Assembly (NCBI GenBank): GCA_030378085.1
Contig: JAUCGK010000015.1
Coordinates: 1 to 33,936, forward strand
Origin: Candidatus Parabeggiatoa sp. HSG14
GTDB taxonomy: Bacteria; Pseudomonadota; Gammaproteobacteria; Beggiatoales; Beggiatoaceae
Reading direction: 5' to 3'
DNA length: 33,936 nt
Shown: positions 15,251-24,930 of the stretch, piece after piece
How the letters are laid out: every line of letters begins with the position of its first letter
How positions within the stretch are numbered: position 1 is the stretch's first letter
The notes under the pieces: model-generated
What the model was told of the DNA's origin: nothing
The model's database searches: none
The model's input: only the letters and a program-made list of their open reading frames with translations
Position numbers and translations under genes: made by a program

Positions 15251-17008
15251 ATGAAAATGTGTAACATCATTATATTCAGTGTGATGTGTATTCTGTTGTG
15301 TAGTCAACCGATCCACGCTGTCCTTGACCTAAATGATGGTTCGGGTACCGTTTTTTATCCAATCGGTAGTACCAATCCCCTGCTCGTGTCTCTCCCAAAT
15401 GATACTGTTGGAGATTGCGATACCAGTGCCTCGCCTGATGAGCAAGGAATACTCAGTGTCAAATACACGGTAATGGCTACTATTGCTCAAGAGATTGATT
15501 TTTATATTAAATATATCCTCAGTGGCACTACAAGCTTTTCAAACGATATTACCTACACCGATTTGGTGACTTCAACCCTGGGTAACAAAATCGTTAAAGT
15601 GGAGGGTGGTTCAATGGGGGATAATTTTGTTACATTTCTAATTCAACCTACCACCAACGTTTCAGAGGGTGACGAAATTCTTTTTTGTTTACCCGGTGTC
15701 AATGTAGATGATGTCTCCACTCCCGTAGAAATAACTTTTCAGGCCACAACGCGCTTTGGCAACTTAGAACTACAACCTCCAGAAACAAAGGTACTCTTAA
15801 GATTCGATCTGCCCCTAATCAAGCCAATATCTCTTGAGTTACCACCAATATACAACCCAGGTGGCAAAGAAGTGTTACTGTTTGGAGAAGCTGAAGAACT
15901 ACCACTTGAAACCCTAAGTTTCGGTAACGTTTTGTTAGAAGTATGGATTGATAACGGTGGCACAGATAACGATCAATTGGGAATTTTGGATGAAGGCGAA
16001 ATTCATCTTTCCGATAGCAAACAGACGGATAACGGTATGACTATCGGCAAAGTCATCTACAACAAACATTCAAAGGTGCTAAAGGTCAAATTCAACAATG
16101 CGGCAACGAAGGCAAGCGTGAATGATGTGATAGGCAATATCAGCTATACGCCCGATTTAATGCCTGGCATTCGCACTATAAAGCTTATTATGTCGGATGG
16201 GAACAACGAAATTGCCGACATCAAAGTGAAGGTGATAGTTGGAGCAATGATTAAGCTGTTTGCTAACGAGAATAGTATTGTTGAAGCGGGTACGTTAGCG
16301 GGTATCTTTAACACCGCTGATGGAAACATCAATGTCCAAGCTTATGTCTATTCGTTGGTTGAAGGTGAAGGCGATACTCATAATGGTCTCTTTACCATCG
16401 AAGGTAACGAACTGAAAACCCTTCAGGAGATTAACTTCAATGAAGAAGATGCCACACAAAATCTTCACTTTGTTCGGATTAAAACACTAAACAAGTTATA
16501 CCCTAATCTTTACTTTGAAAAAACCTTTGGTATTCTGGTAATGAAGCCAAATACAAATTCCGAACCTTCTGTTCCAAACAACGAATTGTCAATAACCTAC
16601 AAATTCACGGCAGAAACTGTTTACGATGAGATAGAAATCTCCAATACCAAACTTCGGTGGAAATCTATTCCAAGGAGCGAGATGGACCAAGAATGCGCGA
16701 ATAGTGTCGCTTCGTACCCATGTTGGTCGTATGATAACATAGTGACAAAAGAAGCCACTCTGACAACCGCAGAAATAAATGAACTCAATGCCCTGATGGA
16801 AAGGCTTAACATTATGAATTTGCAGGAAGAATATGGAGAAGAACCTCATCAACGTTCCTATCCTCACCATTTTTCCTTTCATTTTCAAGGCAAAGAAAAG
16901 AGCATTATCTATCGCTCTTCACCTGATGTCCCATCCATGCCAGATGCCCTAAAAACCATCCAAGATACCTTATGGCGGCTTATCAAAGAAAATTTTTCCT
17001 CCTCTTAA
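15251..17008 (+). CDS. Secreted modular protein with cadherin-like modules, 585 aa
   Basis: Exported protein of unknown function. The signal peptide MKMCNIIIFSVMCILLCSQ ends HA (about residue 23). Residues 24-175 form a domain also found at the start of the next gene (LNDGSGTVFYP, CDTSASPDEQGILSVKY, GDEILFCLPGV). A module at about 195-330 (LGILDEGEI, IGKVIY, VKFNNAAT, ISYTP, MPGIRTIKLIMSDG) resembles repeats of large cadherin-like adhesins. A second at 335-430 contains HNGLFTIEGNELKT, typical of cadherin-like folds. The C-terminal 130 residues are an unrecognised alpha/beta domain with two cysteines. It has no membrane anchor or sorting motif, so it is secreted or bound to another component. 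ATG with AAAGGAG nine bases upstream. The shared N-terminal domain suggests the same destination as the following giant protein. Confidence 0.75.
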   Translation: MKMCNIIIFSVMCILLCSQPIHAVLDLNDGSGTVFYPIGSTNPLLVSLPNDTVGDCDTSASPDEQGILSVKYTVMATIAQEIDFYIKYILSGTTSFSNDITYTDLVTSTLGNKIVKVEGGSMGDNFVTFLIQPTTNVSEGDEILFCLPGVNVDDVSTPVEITFQATTRFGNLELQPPETKVLLRFDLPLIKPISLELPPIYNPGGKEVLLFGEAEELPLETLSFGNVLLEVWIDNGGTDNDQLGILDEGEIHLSDSKQTDNGMTIGKVIYNKHSKVLKVKFNNAATKASVNDVIGNISYTPDLMPGIRTIKLIMSDGNNEIADIKVKVIVGAMIKLFANENSIVEAGTLAGIFNTADGNINVQAYVYSLVEGEGDTHNGLFTIEGNELKTLQEINFNEEDATQNLHFVRIKTLNKLYPNLYFEKTFGILVMKPNTNSEPSVPNNELSITYKFTAETVYDEIEISNTKLRWKSIPRSEMDQECANSVASYPCWSYDNIVTKEATLTTAEINELNALMERLNIMNLQEEYGEEPHQRSYPHHFSFHFQGKEKSIIYRSSPDVPSMPDALKTIQDTLWRLIKENFSSS

Positions 17009-17027
17009 CTATAGATGTTCAAAACAT

Positions 17028-17087
17028 CCAAAATAAATTTTGGACTCCAACGAATCGCGTTATTCCGGAGTCCAAAATTTATTTTGG
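17028..17087. repeat. 21-bp perfect inverted repeat of the GGAGTCC family
   Basis: A 21-bp arm from 17028 (ccaaaataaattttggactc) pairs perfectly with 17067-17087 around an 18-nt loop, 20 bp after the stop codon. It resembles the elements at 24931-24981 and 26670-26741. It could act as a transcript stem-loop but has no T-run. From 17150 a gtaggggcaatcccctgtgg hairpin-like repeat precedes the next gene. Confidence 0.75.
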
Positions 17088-17211
17088 AAAAAGCGAGATT
17101 TACGCTCTAATTGAAATGTGACATTATCAAGATAATGCCCCTCAATATTCTTATGTAGGGGCAATCCCCTGTGGTTGCCCTGAGTTGCTCAATTTTAAAG
17201 GAGTTTTTATT

Positions 17212-20200
17212 ATGAGAATATGTAACGCTATTATGTCCAGTGTGCTATATATTTTGTTGTGTAGCCAACAAGTACACGCTGTTCTTAATCTGAATGATGG
17301 TTCTGGCATCGTTGTTTATCCAGATAGTGCTGGTTTGAGTTTTCCAAATAACATGACTAACTGCGATACCAGTGCCTCGTCTGCTGAGCAAGGAATATTC
17401 AGTGTCAAATACATTGTAGACGGTAATATCAACCAAATTTTTTATGTTGAGTATACCCTCAGCACTGGAAGCCTTTTAAGTGATATTACAAGTGCTGCTT
17501 TAGTAACATCAACTGTGGATGATAATATTGCAATCGTAGATGGTGGTGCAAAGGGTGATAATTCTGCTAAATTTCTAGTTGATCCTACCGACGTTGTTTC
17601 AGATGGTGATGAAATTCTCTTTTGTTTACCCGGCGTTGAGGTAATCGATCATACCCCCGTAAATATCAATTTTCGGGCAGAAACACTACTCGGCATTCTG
17701 GTACAACCGGTGAAGACAGAGGAACTATTAAAATTTGAAAATGTGAACTGTGTCTCTCAACAGAGTGGTGATTGGAGTGCAGCTGCGACTTGGAACAATT
17801 GTATTGGTAGTATTCCACAGGGGGGATATACTGCTCAAGTTCAAAATGGTCATACAGTTACTTTGGATGTTGATTTACCTACGGATGGTGTCACGATAAC
17901 CGTTGACGAGGGAGGTACATTAGATGTTTCAACTGCTATAAACTTTCAATCGACAACAACGGTTAATGTTAATGGAACTTTTCGCTTTAATAATGGTGGC
18001 TCTGTACAGAATACTGGCACTACCTTTAACTATGGTGGTCAATCAACACTGAAATATGACACGAATAGCGTTTATCTTTCTGGTAATGAATGGGGCAGTA
18101 ATACTCCTTGGAATGTAGAAATCGCCAGTGGTACAACATTGACAACTAATGGCAATAACACAAGAACTGCTATGAATTGGGTAATCAATGGCGCACTTCA
18201 AATTGATGAAGGTGGCCTTTTTGCAGGAACCAGTGGTACCAGTACCTTTGTTTATGGGTCATCCAGTGAACTCATTTTTGCCAACAACTCAAGTGAGTTT
18301 TCATTTGGAGGTACCACTCAAATGTGGCCTAATACAAACGGCCCCTTCAATGTTACCATATCTGGCGGTACTTCTGGCGGTTTGGAGATGGATATGGTTG
18401 ATCGAACAGTGATGGGTACATTTAAAACTAATGGCCCACTAACTGTTACTACTAGCACTGCTGGGATTAGTAATTTGACCATTGGCACAACGGGTACACT
18501 TCAACTGGATAGTGGAGCCTCTGTGAGTGTAAGTGGTGCTGGCTCTATTACACACGATAATGGTGCTACCTTGCTGTACAATAGCGGAGATAGCTATCAA
18601 CGCGGTGCTGAATGGGATGTCAACAATCCTCACAATGTCCAAATTTCTAATAACACCACACTTGACTTGGAAAATGGTGTTATTAACCAAGCACGGACAA
18701 TGGCAGGTGATTTAACCATTGATAGTGGCTCTAAACTTAGTATGGGAGCTATGAGTGATACACTCGCCGTGCATAATAATATCAATATTGCTGGTACATT
18801 AGAGCTATCAACTGCTAGTGGCGGTGATCTTATCAGCAGCGGCAATTGGACAAATGATGGTACTTTCATCCACAACAATCGTAAGGTTCTGTTTTTTTTT
18901 AATAGTACTACACTATCCCAAACCGTGGGAGGTAAAGCCGCTCAAGAGTTCTACGATTTTTGGGTTGGTGGGACAGTCGGTGCCACCGTTAACGTATTAA
19001 GTACCGATTTAACCGTTCACAGTCTAGATATCTCTTCGCTTGGTGTCTTTACTGCGCCAAGCAGCAATCTGAATATCAGTGGATATTTGTCTAATAATGG
19101 TACCTTTAATCACAACAACGGTACCGTTATCTTTAACGGTAGCAATCAAAATATCAGTGGTAACACCACCTTCTACAATTTTACTAAAAGTGTAACCAAT
19201 GCTGACACCCTTACCTTTGGTGATCAAACTCAAACAATTACTAATGTGCTAACCTTGACGGGTACTTCTGGTAATCTGTTGTCGCTCCGCAGTCAAAACG
19301 AGCCTTCACAATGGAACATCGATCCGCAAGGTACTCGCACCATAAACTTTGTGGATGTAAAAGATTCCAATAATGTTAATGCGACACCCATTACGGTTTC
19401 TGTGCCGGAAAACGTTGATTCTGGCAATAATACTAATTGGATTTTTCTACCTGGCGTTAACTTGTCTGTTAGCACTCATACCGGCACTGAAGCCGCCGCT
19501 ACTGTTATCACTGTCACAGCCACCACTACTAATGCTGTTTCAGGCAATCAAACAGTTAATTTAGCGGTTACCGGGGTTAGTGCCAGTGATTACAACCTGA
19601 GTAATACCACTATTACTATTGCTGATGAGCAAACCACCGGCAACGTCACCTTCACCATAGTTAATGATACTCTCGTTGAAGGAACCGAAACCGCAACACT
19701 CACAATCGGCGACTTCTCGGCAGGTATCTTGTTGGGTGACAGCACTTCTCAGAATATCACGATTACAGACAATGATAGTACACCACCACCCACACCGCCC
19801 ATAAATCTCACCATGATGTTGATTGTCGATTTTGATGGCAATGGCAATGGCAGTATCAAAATTGAACCCGCCGGCATTGATTGCAATAGTGATGATGGCG
19901 AATGCGAACACATCTTTGCTAACGCCACTTGGATCAGCCTTAAGCCCGTTGCTGCTGCTGGATCAGAATTTCAGTATTGGAGAGGTGATCGTGATTGTAG
20001 CGAGAACAGATTATTTATGGTTAGTAACAAGTTATGTATCGCCCACTTTAAATTAAAGCCTCGCACATTGACTATGACAATCCATGGTAAGGGCAAAGTC
20101 ATAAGCGAGGGCAAGTTAAATAACAAACCGACTCGCCTGGATTGTAGTATTAGTGATGCTGACCCATGTATATACACTTTTGACGGTGACAGCCAAATTA

Positions 20201-22152
20201 CGCTCACTGCGATGCCTGAGTTGGGCTGGCAATTTGTGAGTTGGGAAGAATGTCATGTTGATGATGCCAATCGTGTGACTACGGAGACTCATAAAATCTG
20301 TCAAGCGGTTTTTAAGCCGATTCCTAAATCTGTCTTAACAGTTAATGTCGAGGGCAAAGGTGATGTAAGTAGTACCCCCGCCGGCATTCATTGCGGTTTT
20401 GATGATAACCAATGTACGTACCCATTTGACCGTGATCAGCAAGTAGCACTTTCTGCTAAAGCCGATGAGGGTTGGAAATTTAAAGCATGGAGAGAACATT
20501 GCAACGCTGATGGTAGCGTTATTATGGATACTGATAAAACTTGCCAAGTGATTTTTAAAGCAATTCCAAAACCTATACCAAAGTTTACCTTGACAGTTAA
20601 TGCCGAGGGTACGGGAAATGGAACGGTTAGCGGTGCTGGTATTTATGAAATCGGTACAACTGTGAATTTAGAGGCAACAGCAAACGCTGATTCACACTTT
20701 ACAGGCTGGAATGAATCTTGCCAGAATGGGCAAATTACCATCACTACCGATACCTTATGCAGTGCGACTTTTGAAATAATTCCAAAACCTATGTTTACCT
20801 TGACAGTTAATGTCGAGGGTACGGGAGATGGAATGGTTAGCGGTGCTGGTATTTATGAATTAGGTACCACAGTGAAGTTAGAAGCAACCGCAAACGCGGA
20901 TTCACACTTTACAGGCTGGAATGAATCTTGTCAGGATGGGCAAATAACCATCACTACCGATACCTTATGCACTGCGACTTTTACTCTCATAGATGACAAT
21001 GATGGTGAAAGTGAGTTAGCATTGTACCCAGGGCGAGTCCAATTTTCTCATAAAAACTATACGGTTGATGAATTGGATAAAATGGTCACTACCCTTGATG
21101 AAATTGGCAATGTTGCCACGATTACAGCGGTTCGCACCGAAGGTAGCGATGGAATCATTACGGCAACTTATGCGACACAAGAAAATACCGCTAAAGCCGG
21201 CTTTGATTACAAAACCACCCAAGGTACTTTGACATGGGCTGATGGAGACGATAAAGAGAAAACTTTTCAAGTGATTATCACTGATGACAGTGAAATAGAG
21301 GGCAATGAAATTTTCACGGTGATTTTGAAAATGGCTGATAACACAGTTTTAGATACCGTCACAGTAACTATTGTGGATAATGACAGCACCTATGATCCTC
21401 CCACATTGCCAATCATCGTTTTGCCACCAACGGACATTAAGTTAATTAGTGTACCAACAGATATAAGCTTGATCGGTACATCAACTGAGATAGACTTAAT
21501 TGATACACCAACCGATGTTGGATTGCTTGATACTCCGACAAATGTTGATATTACCGCGGTTAAAGAAGATTCTCAATGTTCCAACCAGTATCTCACTCCG
21601 TGCAGTGCAACAGATTGTCGTATTGTTGATGTAGTTCTTAATGGGGATTGTTTTACAGTAACGTTACCCTTAACAAAGGGTACTCGTCTTGATTCAACTG
21701 GCATACTCGCATCTTCTAATAGCCTATTTTATGGTGGTATCAAGATAATGAGTAAAGACACTGGGTTTGTGTCAAATGCAACGCTCACACAGACAGATAC
21801 TATCGCAGTGGTTGCCAGCATCAATGTAGCACCAGAACATGTTGAAAAAACAGGAGAAATTTTTGTTGTTATCCAATATACCAACACGAACACCACGCCA
21901 ATTTATTTTTACCAAGATACCAGAGGCGGATTGATCTCGTGGAATGGTGATTTAACAACACTAGCACCCAGAGTTGCTTCCCATCCATTAGCGGAAGTTG
22001 AGATAATCGACATTTATAACGGTGAATTAGAAGGTTTATTAGGGAAAATCACCCTTTTCTTTGGTTATCGTTTAGAAACCGGAGAGATTTATTTTTCTGA
22101 TATTCACATCACTGTTATAGCGTTTCCAACCTCCCCTAAATCTCCTCCTTAA
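17212..22152 (+). CDS. Giant secreted multidomain surface protein with Calx-beta and InlB-B-like repeats
   Basis: About 1646 aa, exported, probably an adhesin or matrix protein. Signal peptide MRICNAIMSSVLYILLCSQ ends HA; residues 24-175 match the N-terminal domain of the preceding gene. About 178-745 is a beta-helix-like region (WNNCIGSIPQGG, GHTVTLDVD, many NxG repeats, two NGTFNHNNGTV-type units). About 748-856 is a Calx-beta domain ending ITDNDS. About 865-1258 holds five Cys-containing InlB-B-like repeats (FTLTVN...GWNESC...CxAxF); the last two are nearly identical over a 210-bp period. About 1268-1393 is a second Calx-beta, followed by a degenerate nine-residue repeat (PTDISLIGT type) and a C-terminal domain. 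Calcium binding by Calx-beta modules is family knowledge. I prefer ATG 17212 (AAAGGAG at nine bases) over TTG 17185. The last 12 codons lie in a family B repeat, so the native C-terminus may be lost. Confidence 0.8.
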   Translation: MRICNAIMSSVLYILLCSQQVHAVLNLNDGSGIVVYPDSAGLSFPNNMTNCDTSASSAEQGIFSVKYIVDGNINQIFYVEYTLSTGSLLSDITSAALVTSTVDDNIAIVDGGAKGDNSAKFLVDPTDVVSDGDEILFCLPGVEVIDHTPVNINFRAETLLGILVQPVKTEELLKFENVNCVSQQSGDWSAAATWNNCIGSIPQGGYTAQVQNGHTVTLDVDLPTDGVTITVDEGGTLDVSTAINFQSTTTVNVNGTFRFNNGGSVQNTGTTFNYGGQSTLKYDTNSVYLSGNEWGSNTPWNVEIASGTTLTTNGNNTRTAMNWVINGALQIDEGGLFAGTSGTSTFVYGSSSELIFANNSSEFSFGGTTQMWPNTNGPFNVTISGGTSGGLEMDMVDRTVMGTFKTNGPLTVTTSTAGISNLTIGTTGTLQLDSGASVSVSGAGSITHDNGATLLYNSGDSYQRGAEWDVNNPHNVQISNNTTLDLENGVINQARTMAGDLTIDSGSKLSMGAMSDTLAVHNNINIAGTLELSTASGGDLISSGNWTNDGTFIHNNRKVLFFFNSTTLSQTVGGKAAQEFYDFWVGGTVGATVNVLSTDLTVHSLDISSLGVFTAPSSNLNISGYLSNNGTFNHNNGTVIFNGSNQNISGNTTFYNFTKSVTNADTLTFGDQTQTITNVLTLTGTSGNLLSLRSQNEPSQWNIDPQGTRTINFVDVKDSNNVNATPITVSVPENVDSGNNTNWIFLPGVNLSVSTHTGTEAAATVITVTATTTNAVSGNQTVNLAVTGVSASDYNLSNTTITIADEQTTGNVTFTIVNDTLVEGTETATLTIGDFSAGILLGDSTSQNITITDNDSTPPPTPPINLTMMLIVDFDGNGNGSIKIEPAGIDCNSDDGECEHIFANATWISLKPVAAAGSEFQYWRGDRDCSENRLFMVSNKLCIAHFKLKPRTLTMTIHGKGKVISEGKLNNKPTRLDCSISDADPCIYTFDGDSQITLTAMPELGWQFVSWEECHVDDANRVTTETHKICQAVFKPIPKSVLTVNVEGKGDVSSTPAGIHCGFDDNQCTYPFDRDQQVALSAKADEGWKFKAWREHCNADGSVIMDTDKTCQVIFKAIPKPIPKFTLTVNAEGTGNGTVSGAGIYEIGTTVNLEATANADSHFTGWNESCQNGQITITTDTLCSATFEIIPKPMFTLTVNVEGTGDGMVSGAGIYELGTTVKLEATANADSHFTGWNESCQDGQITITTDTLCTATFTLIDDNDGESELALYPGRVQFSHKNYTVDELDKMVTTLDEIGNVATITAVRTEGSDGIITATYATQENTAKAGFDYKTTQGTLTWADGDDKEKTFQVIITDDSEIEGNEIFTVILKMADNTVLDTVTVTIVDNDSTYDPPTLPIIVLPPTDIKLISVPTDISLIGTSTEIDLIDTPTDVGLLDTPTNVDITAVKEDSQCSNQYLTPCSATDCRIVDVVLNGDCFTVTLPLTKGTRLDSTGILASSNSLFYGGIKIMSKDTGFVSNATLTQTDTIAVVASINVAPEHVEKTGEIFVVIQYTNTNTTPIYFYQDTRGGLISWNGDLTTLAPRVASHPLAEVEIIDIYNGELEGLLGKITLFFGYRLETGEIYFSDIHITVIAFPTSPKSPP

Positions 22153-22588
22153 TTAACAAACTGATGTTACGCACTGCACTTCCAAAAGTAGAGACACACG
22201 GCCGTCTCTACGGGAGTGCAAAATTTATTTTGCGAGGGCGATGGTGGATTATTGTCATGATTGTGATCCTTATGATGGACAGTAAGTTCCTGAAGATTTT
22301 TGCGGGTAAGGAATAGTCATGAAATAATTTCCCGATTTCTCGTTCCACAGGTTTCACCTGTGGCTATTCACATTCAAGCCCTATCGGGCTTGTTCGACAC
22401 GACACGAAAAATTCAAAAAACGGTCAACCGATTGGTTTTAACCCCGATAGGGGTTAAATGTGAATAGCCACCGGTAGAACCGGTGAAACTTGTTCTCAAT
22501 GGGGTTAGTTTCAACCCCGAAGGGGTTAAATATGAATAGCCACTGATGAAATCGGTGGAACTTAAGAAACACCTTGCGTAACATCAGT
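22116..22588. repeat. Composite repeat block: half family B, GTAGAGACG and CCACCGG elements inside GCGTAACATCAGT ends
   Basis: 22116-22155 is the left half of a family B element, read as the end of the giant gene. ACTGATGTTACGCA (22160-22173) and TGCGTAACATCAGT (22575-22588) are perfect 14-bp inverted ends around 429 bp. Inside are a GTAGAGAC palindrome (22188-22211) and two or three arms of the GAATAGCCACCGGT family with CCCCGATAGGGG and CCCCGAAGGGG hairpins (22342-22563). No gene is visible. The right end stops 13 bp from the stop codon of the CHAT gene. Confidence 0.7.
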
Positions 22589-22601
22589 ATTTACTTTAAA
22601 C

Positions 22602-24908
22602 CTAAAACCAATTTCCAATCAACAAAAAAGGTGCCCAATGAAAAGGGTATTCTTTATATTTCTTAAGTAAGGCTTTCTGTGCGATTTGAAATGCCTTTAC
22701 TTTGGGGAGTGTAGGATTGTTACAAAGTTCACGGAAAAACATTTCCATTAATTGTGCTGTTGACTGATCATTAACTTGCCATAAACTTGCTACGGCACTT
22801 TTCGCACCCGCTTTCACTGCAACTCCTACTAAACCTAATGCTGCACGTTCATCACCGACAGCCGTTTCACAAGCACTTAAAGTCAGTAGTTCTACTGGCG
22901 TTTTAAATTGTTGGAAACGGATGACTTTTTCTAAATCATCCATATTGAGTTTTTTATCATAAGCTAAGACAAAGCTATTTTTCGGATTATTTTCAAATTT
23001 GCCATGTGTGGAAAAATATGCAATTCGATAGGGCATTTTTTGAAAATGCTCTTTTACATTATTTTTCAAAAAATTATCATTTTTTAATGCGGTAAATGAG
23101 ATATTAGGACAGATTTTATGAGTCTCAATGGCTTCAATGGTTTTCAAGGCATGAGGTAAGCGAGGAAAATCTTGCACTGCTTCTGATAATCCTGCCATTA
23201 GAATATTAATATTATCTCGCTTAACGGTTTGAGAAGCTTCTGTTAAAGTTAAACCTGGAGTAATTGCCAAAGCATACTTTTCTATTAGAAATTTCTTTTC
23301 TGTCTTGTCATACAAGCTTGCAAAGGGAATGGTACGCAATAGCTTATCTGGTACAATAATCAGTGTGTCTATTTGACGCGCCTTTAATTCTGTGGCAATG
23401 GGTGCAATAAACACCGTATAAAGTGCTTTAGCTGTGGGTAACACTCGACGATAAAAATTACTCCGATCTTTTTTTCGGTATTCCAATGCTTGACTAAAGT
23501 TTATGATCTTATTGCGAAGACTTGATTTTGTTGGTACAGAAAATTGCTTTAAATAACCATCAGACAAACTCAGCAACAACTCAACACGTTCTGCAAAAAT
23601 TATGGGATACAGTACAGCGGTACGTGCATCAATAAATTTGTCTATACTTTCTGCTTTTTCTTTGAGCTTTGTCACACAGTCGTCCTGAAAATAATTTTCT
23701 AATTCAACGGTTTTCAGTAATTCCAATGTATTCCTTGCTTTTAGCAGCATTTCTTGCCGTTGCTTTTCATTGGGCGTATGATGTGCTAATTGAAGCCATA
23801 AATCGGCTAAATCAAAATAAACAGAATCCGTTGTTTCAGAAAATGATTGATAAGGATTACGATAGCCTTGCATCATTGCATGACGAATAGTTTTTAAATG
23901 CTTAACCGCCTGTTGATAAGCGATAATAGCACCTTCTAAATCATTTTGTGCGTTCCGCAAACGCCCTAATTGCCATTGCCAAAGGTACAGCATATCAGGT
24001 GCATGATTTTGTGCCGTTAAAAAAATAGCTTGTCGCGTTAAACGCTCTGCTTCAGCATAACGTCCTTCTTTTTCATACAGCCTTCCTAAATAGCCCTTTG
24101 CATAAGCTTCTCCCTGTGTATTAGATAATTTCTTAGCCAATTGCAAAGCCTTCTGCAAAACTTGATAAGCCACCTGTTTCATTTTAGGAAGCTCAATAGC
24201 AAGATATCCCAATTTCAAGAATCCAAAAACTTTATCATAAGAATTTGGTAACGTTTGCATCTGTGACAAAGCTTGATTAAAACGTTTAAGTCCTCCCTTT
24301 AGCAAAGGGAGGTTATTCGGTATTTGCTCAAACTCAATCTGCACAATATTAGTCAACAACTTAGCACTTAGTACCTTATCATTAGTTTGCTGCGCTAAAT
24401 CAAAACTTTTTTGATAACTTTCTAATGCTTTTTGGTCATTTCCCTGAATACTCAGTACATTACCTTGATAATTCAAAGCAGTAGCACAAGCAAGGGGAGT
24501 ATCAGAAGAGGAAATCTCACAGGCAAATTTAACACTTTGCACCGCATACTTTTCAGCCTTATCTAAATCACGAGTGACTAAATACAAATCACTCAAACTC
24601 CCAAATACTAAAGCTTTGCGAATTTTATCTCCCTGATGTTGCGCTATGGATAGTGCTTGATAAAGGGCAGTAAAACTTTTTTCAGCCAAACCTAATGATT
24701 GATAAGCAGTGGCAACAAGTAGTAATGTGTCAATTTGTTGAGTTGGAGAAAGTTCATGCCTTATGTTTTGATATTGTTTAATGGTATCAGCAAATTTTCC
24801 TTGCTCAAAAGCATATTGAATTTGAGAAAGTGAGTGGTATTCGGCTGCCAAAGCGGTTGTACTGACAGTAACAATAAAACACAAAGAAATTAAAAATTTA
24901 TTTTTCAT
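22602..24908 (-). CDS. Exported TPR-CHAT domain protein (caspase-like putative protease)
   Basis: 768 aa. The signal peptide MKNKFLISLCFIVTVSTTALA points to Sec export. Residues 25-400 carry tetratricopeptide repeats (AYQSLGLAEKSFTALYQAL, YQGNVLSIQGNDQKALESY, LGRLYEKEGRYAEAERLTRQ and others). A helical linker leads to a CHAT domain (about 500-768) with the catalytic pair His635 (YFSTHGKFENN) and Cys680 (LLTLSACETAVG), and the usual ending HWAPFLLIGNW. CHAT proteins are clan CD (caspase/separase-type) peptidases; both catalytic residues are present, so activity is plausible. The TPRs probably hold a partner protein. Export differs from the cytosolic CHAT proteases of type III-E CRISPR systems. 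A translated palindrome adds NLPLLKGGL near residue 200. No clear ribosome site. No partner is identifiable, but the giant secreted proteins lie tail to tail with it. Confidence 0.85.
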   Translation of the reverse strand: MKNKFLISLCFIVTVSTTALAAEYHSLSQIQYAFEQGKFADTIKQYQNIRHELSPTQQIDTLLLVATAYQSLGLAEKSFTALYQALSIAQHQGDKIRKALVFGSLSDLYLVTRDLDKAEKYAVQSVKFACEISSSDTPLACATALNYQGNVLSIQGNDQKALESYQKSFDLAQQTNDKVLSAKLLTNIVQIEFEQIPNNLPLLKGGLKRFNQALSQMQTLPNSYDKVFGFLKLGYLAIELPKMKQVAYQVLQKALQLAKKLSNTQGEAYAKGYLGRLYEKEGRYAEAERLTRQAIFLTAQNHAPDMLYLWQWQLGRLRNAQNDLEGAIIAYQQAVKHLKTIRHAMMQGYRNPYQSFSETTDSVYFDLADLWLQLAHHTPNEKQRQEMLLKARNTLELLKTVELENYFQDDCVTKLKEKAESIDKFIDARTAVLYPIIFAERVELLLSLSDGYLKQFSVPTKSSLRNKIINFSQALEYRKKDRSNFYRRVLPTAKALYTVFIAPIATELKARQIDTLIIVPDKLLRTIPFASLYDKTEKKFLIEKYALAITPGLTLTEASQTVKRDNINILMAGLSEAVQDFPRLPHALKTIEAIETHKICPNISFTALKNDNFLKNNVKEHFQKMPYRIAYFSTHGKFENNPKNSFVLAYDKKLNMDDLEKVIRFQQFKTPVELLTLSACETAVGDERAALGLVGVAVKAGAKSAVASLWQVNDQSTAQLMEMFFRELCNNPTLPKVKAFQIAQKALLKKYKEYPFHWAPFLLIGNWF
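24292..24312. repeat. Palindrome CCTCCCTTT-AGC-AAAGGGAGG inside the CHAT gene
   Basis: A 9-bp perfect stem that reads in frame as LPLLKGG on the minus strand. It matches the well-known bacterial intergenic palindrome type whose translation gives PPLxKGGxGG-like strings. It lies between two TPR helices and adds about ten residues without breaking the frame. Confidence 0.65.
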
Positions 24909-24930
24909 ATTTTAAATACAACTTGAGATT

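Noticed and set aside
13675-22563. Possible CRISPR array from recurring CCACCGG/GAATAGCC repeats
   Set aside because: Copies are few, inverted, far apart and without regular spacers; they are dispersed palindromic elements.
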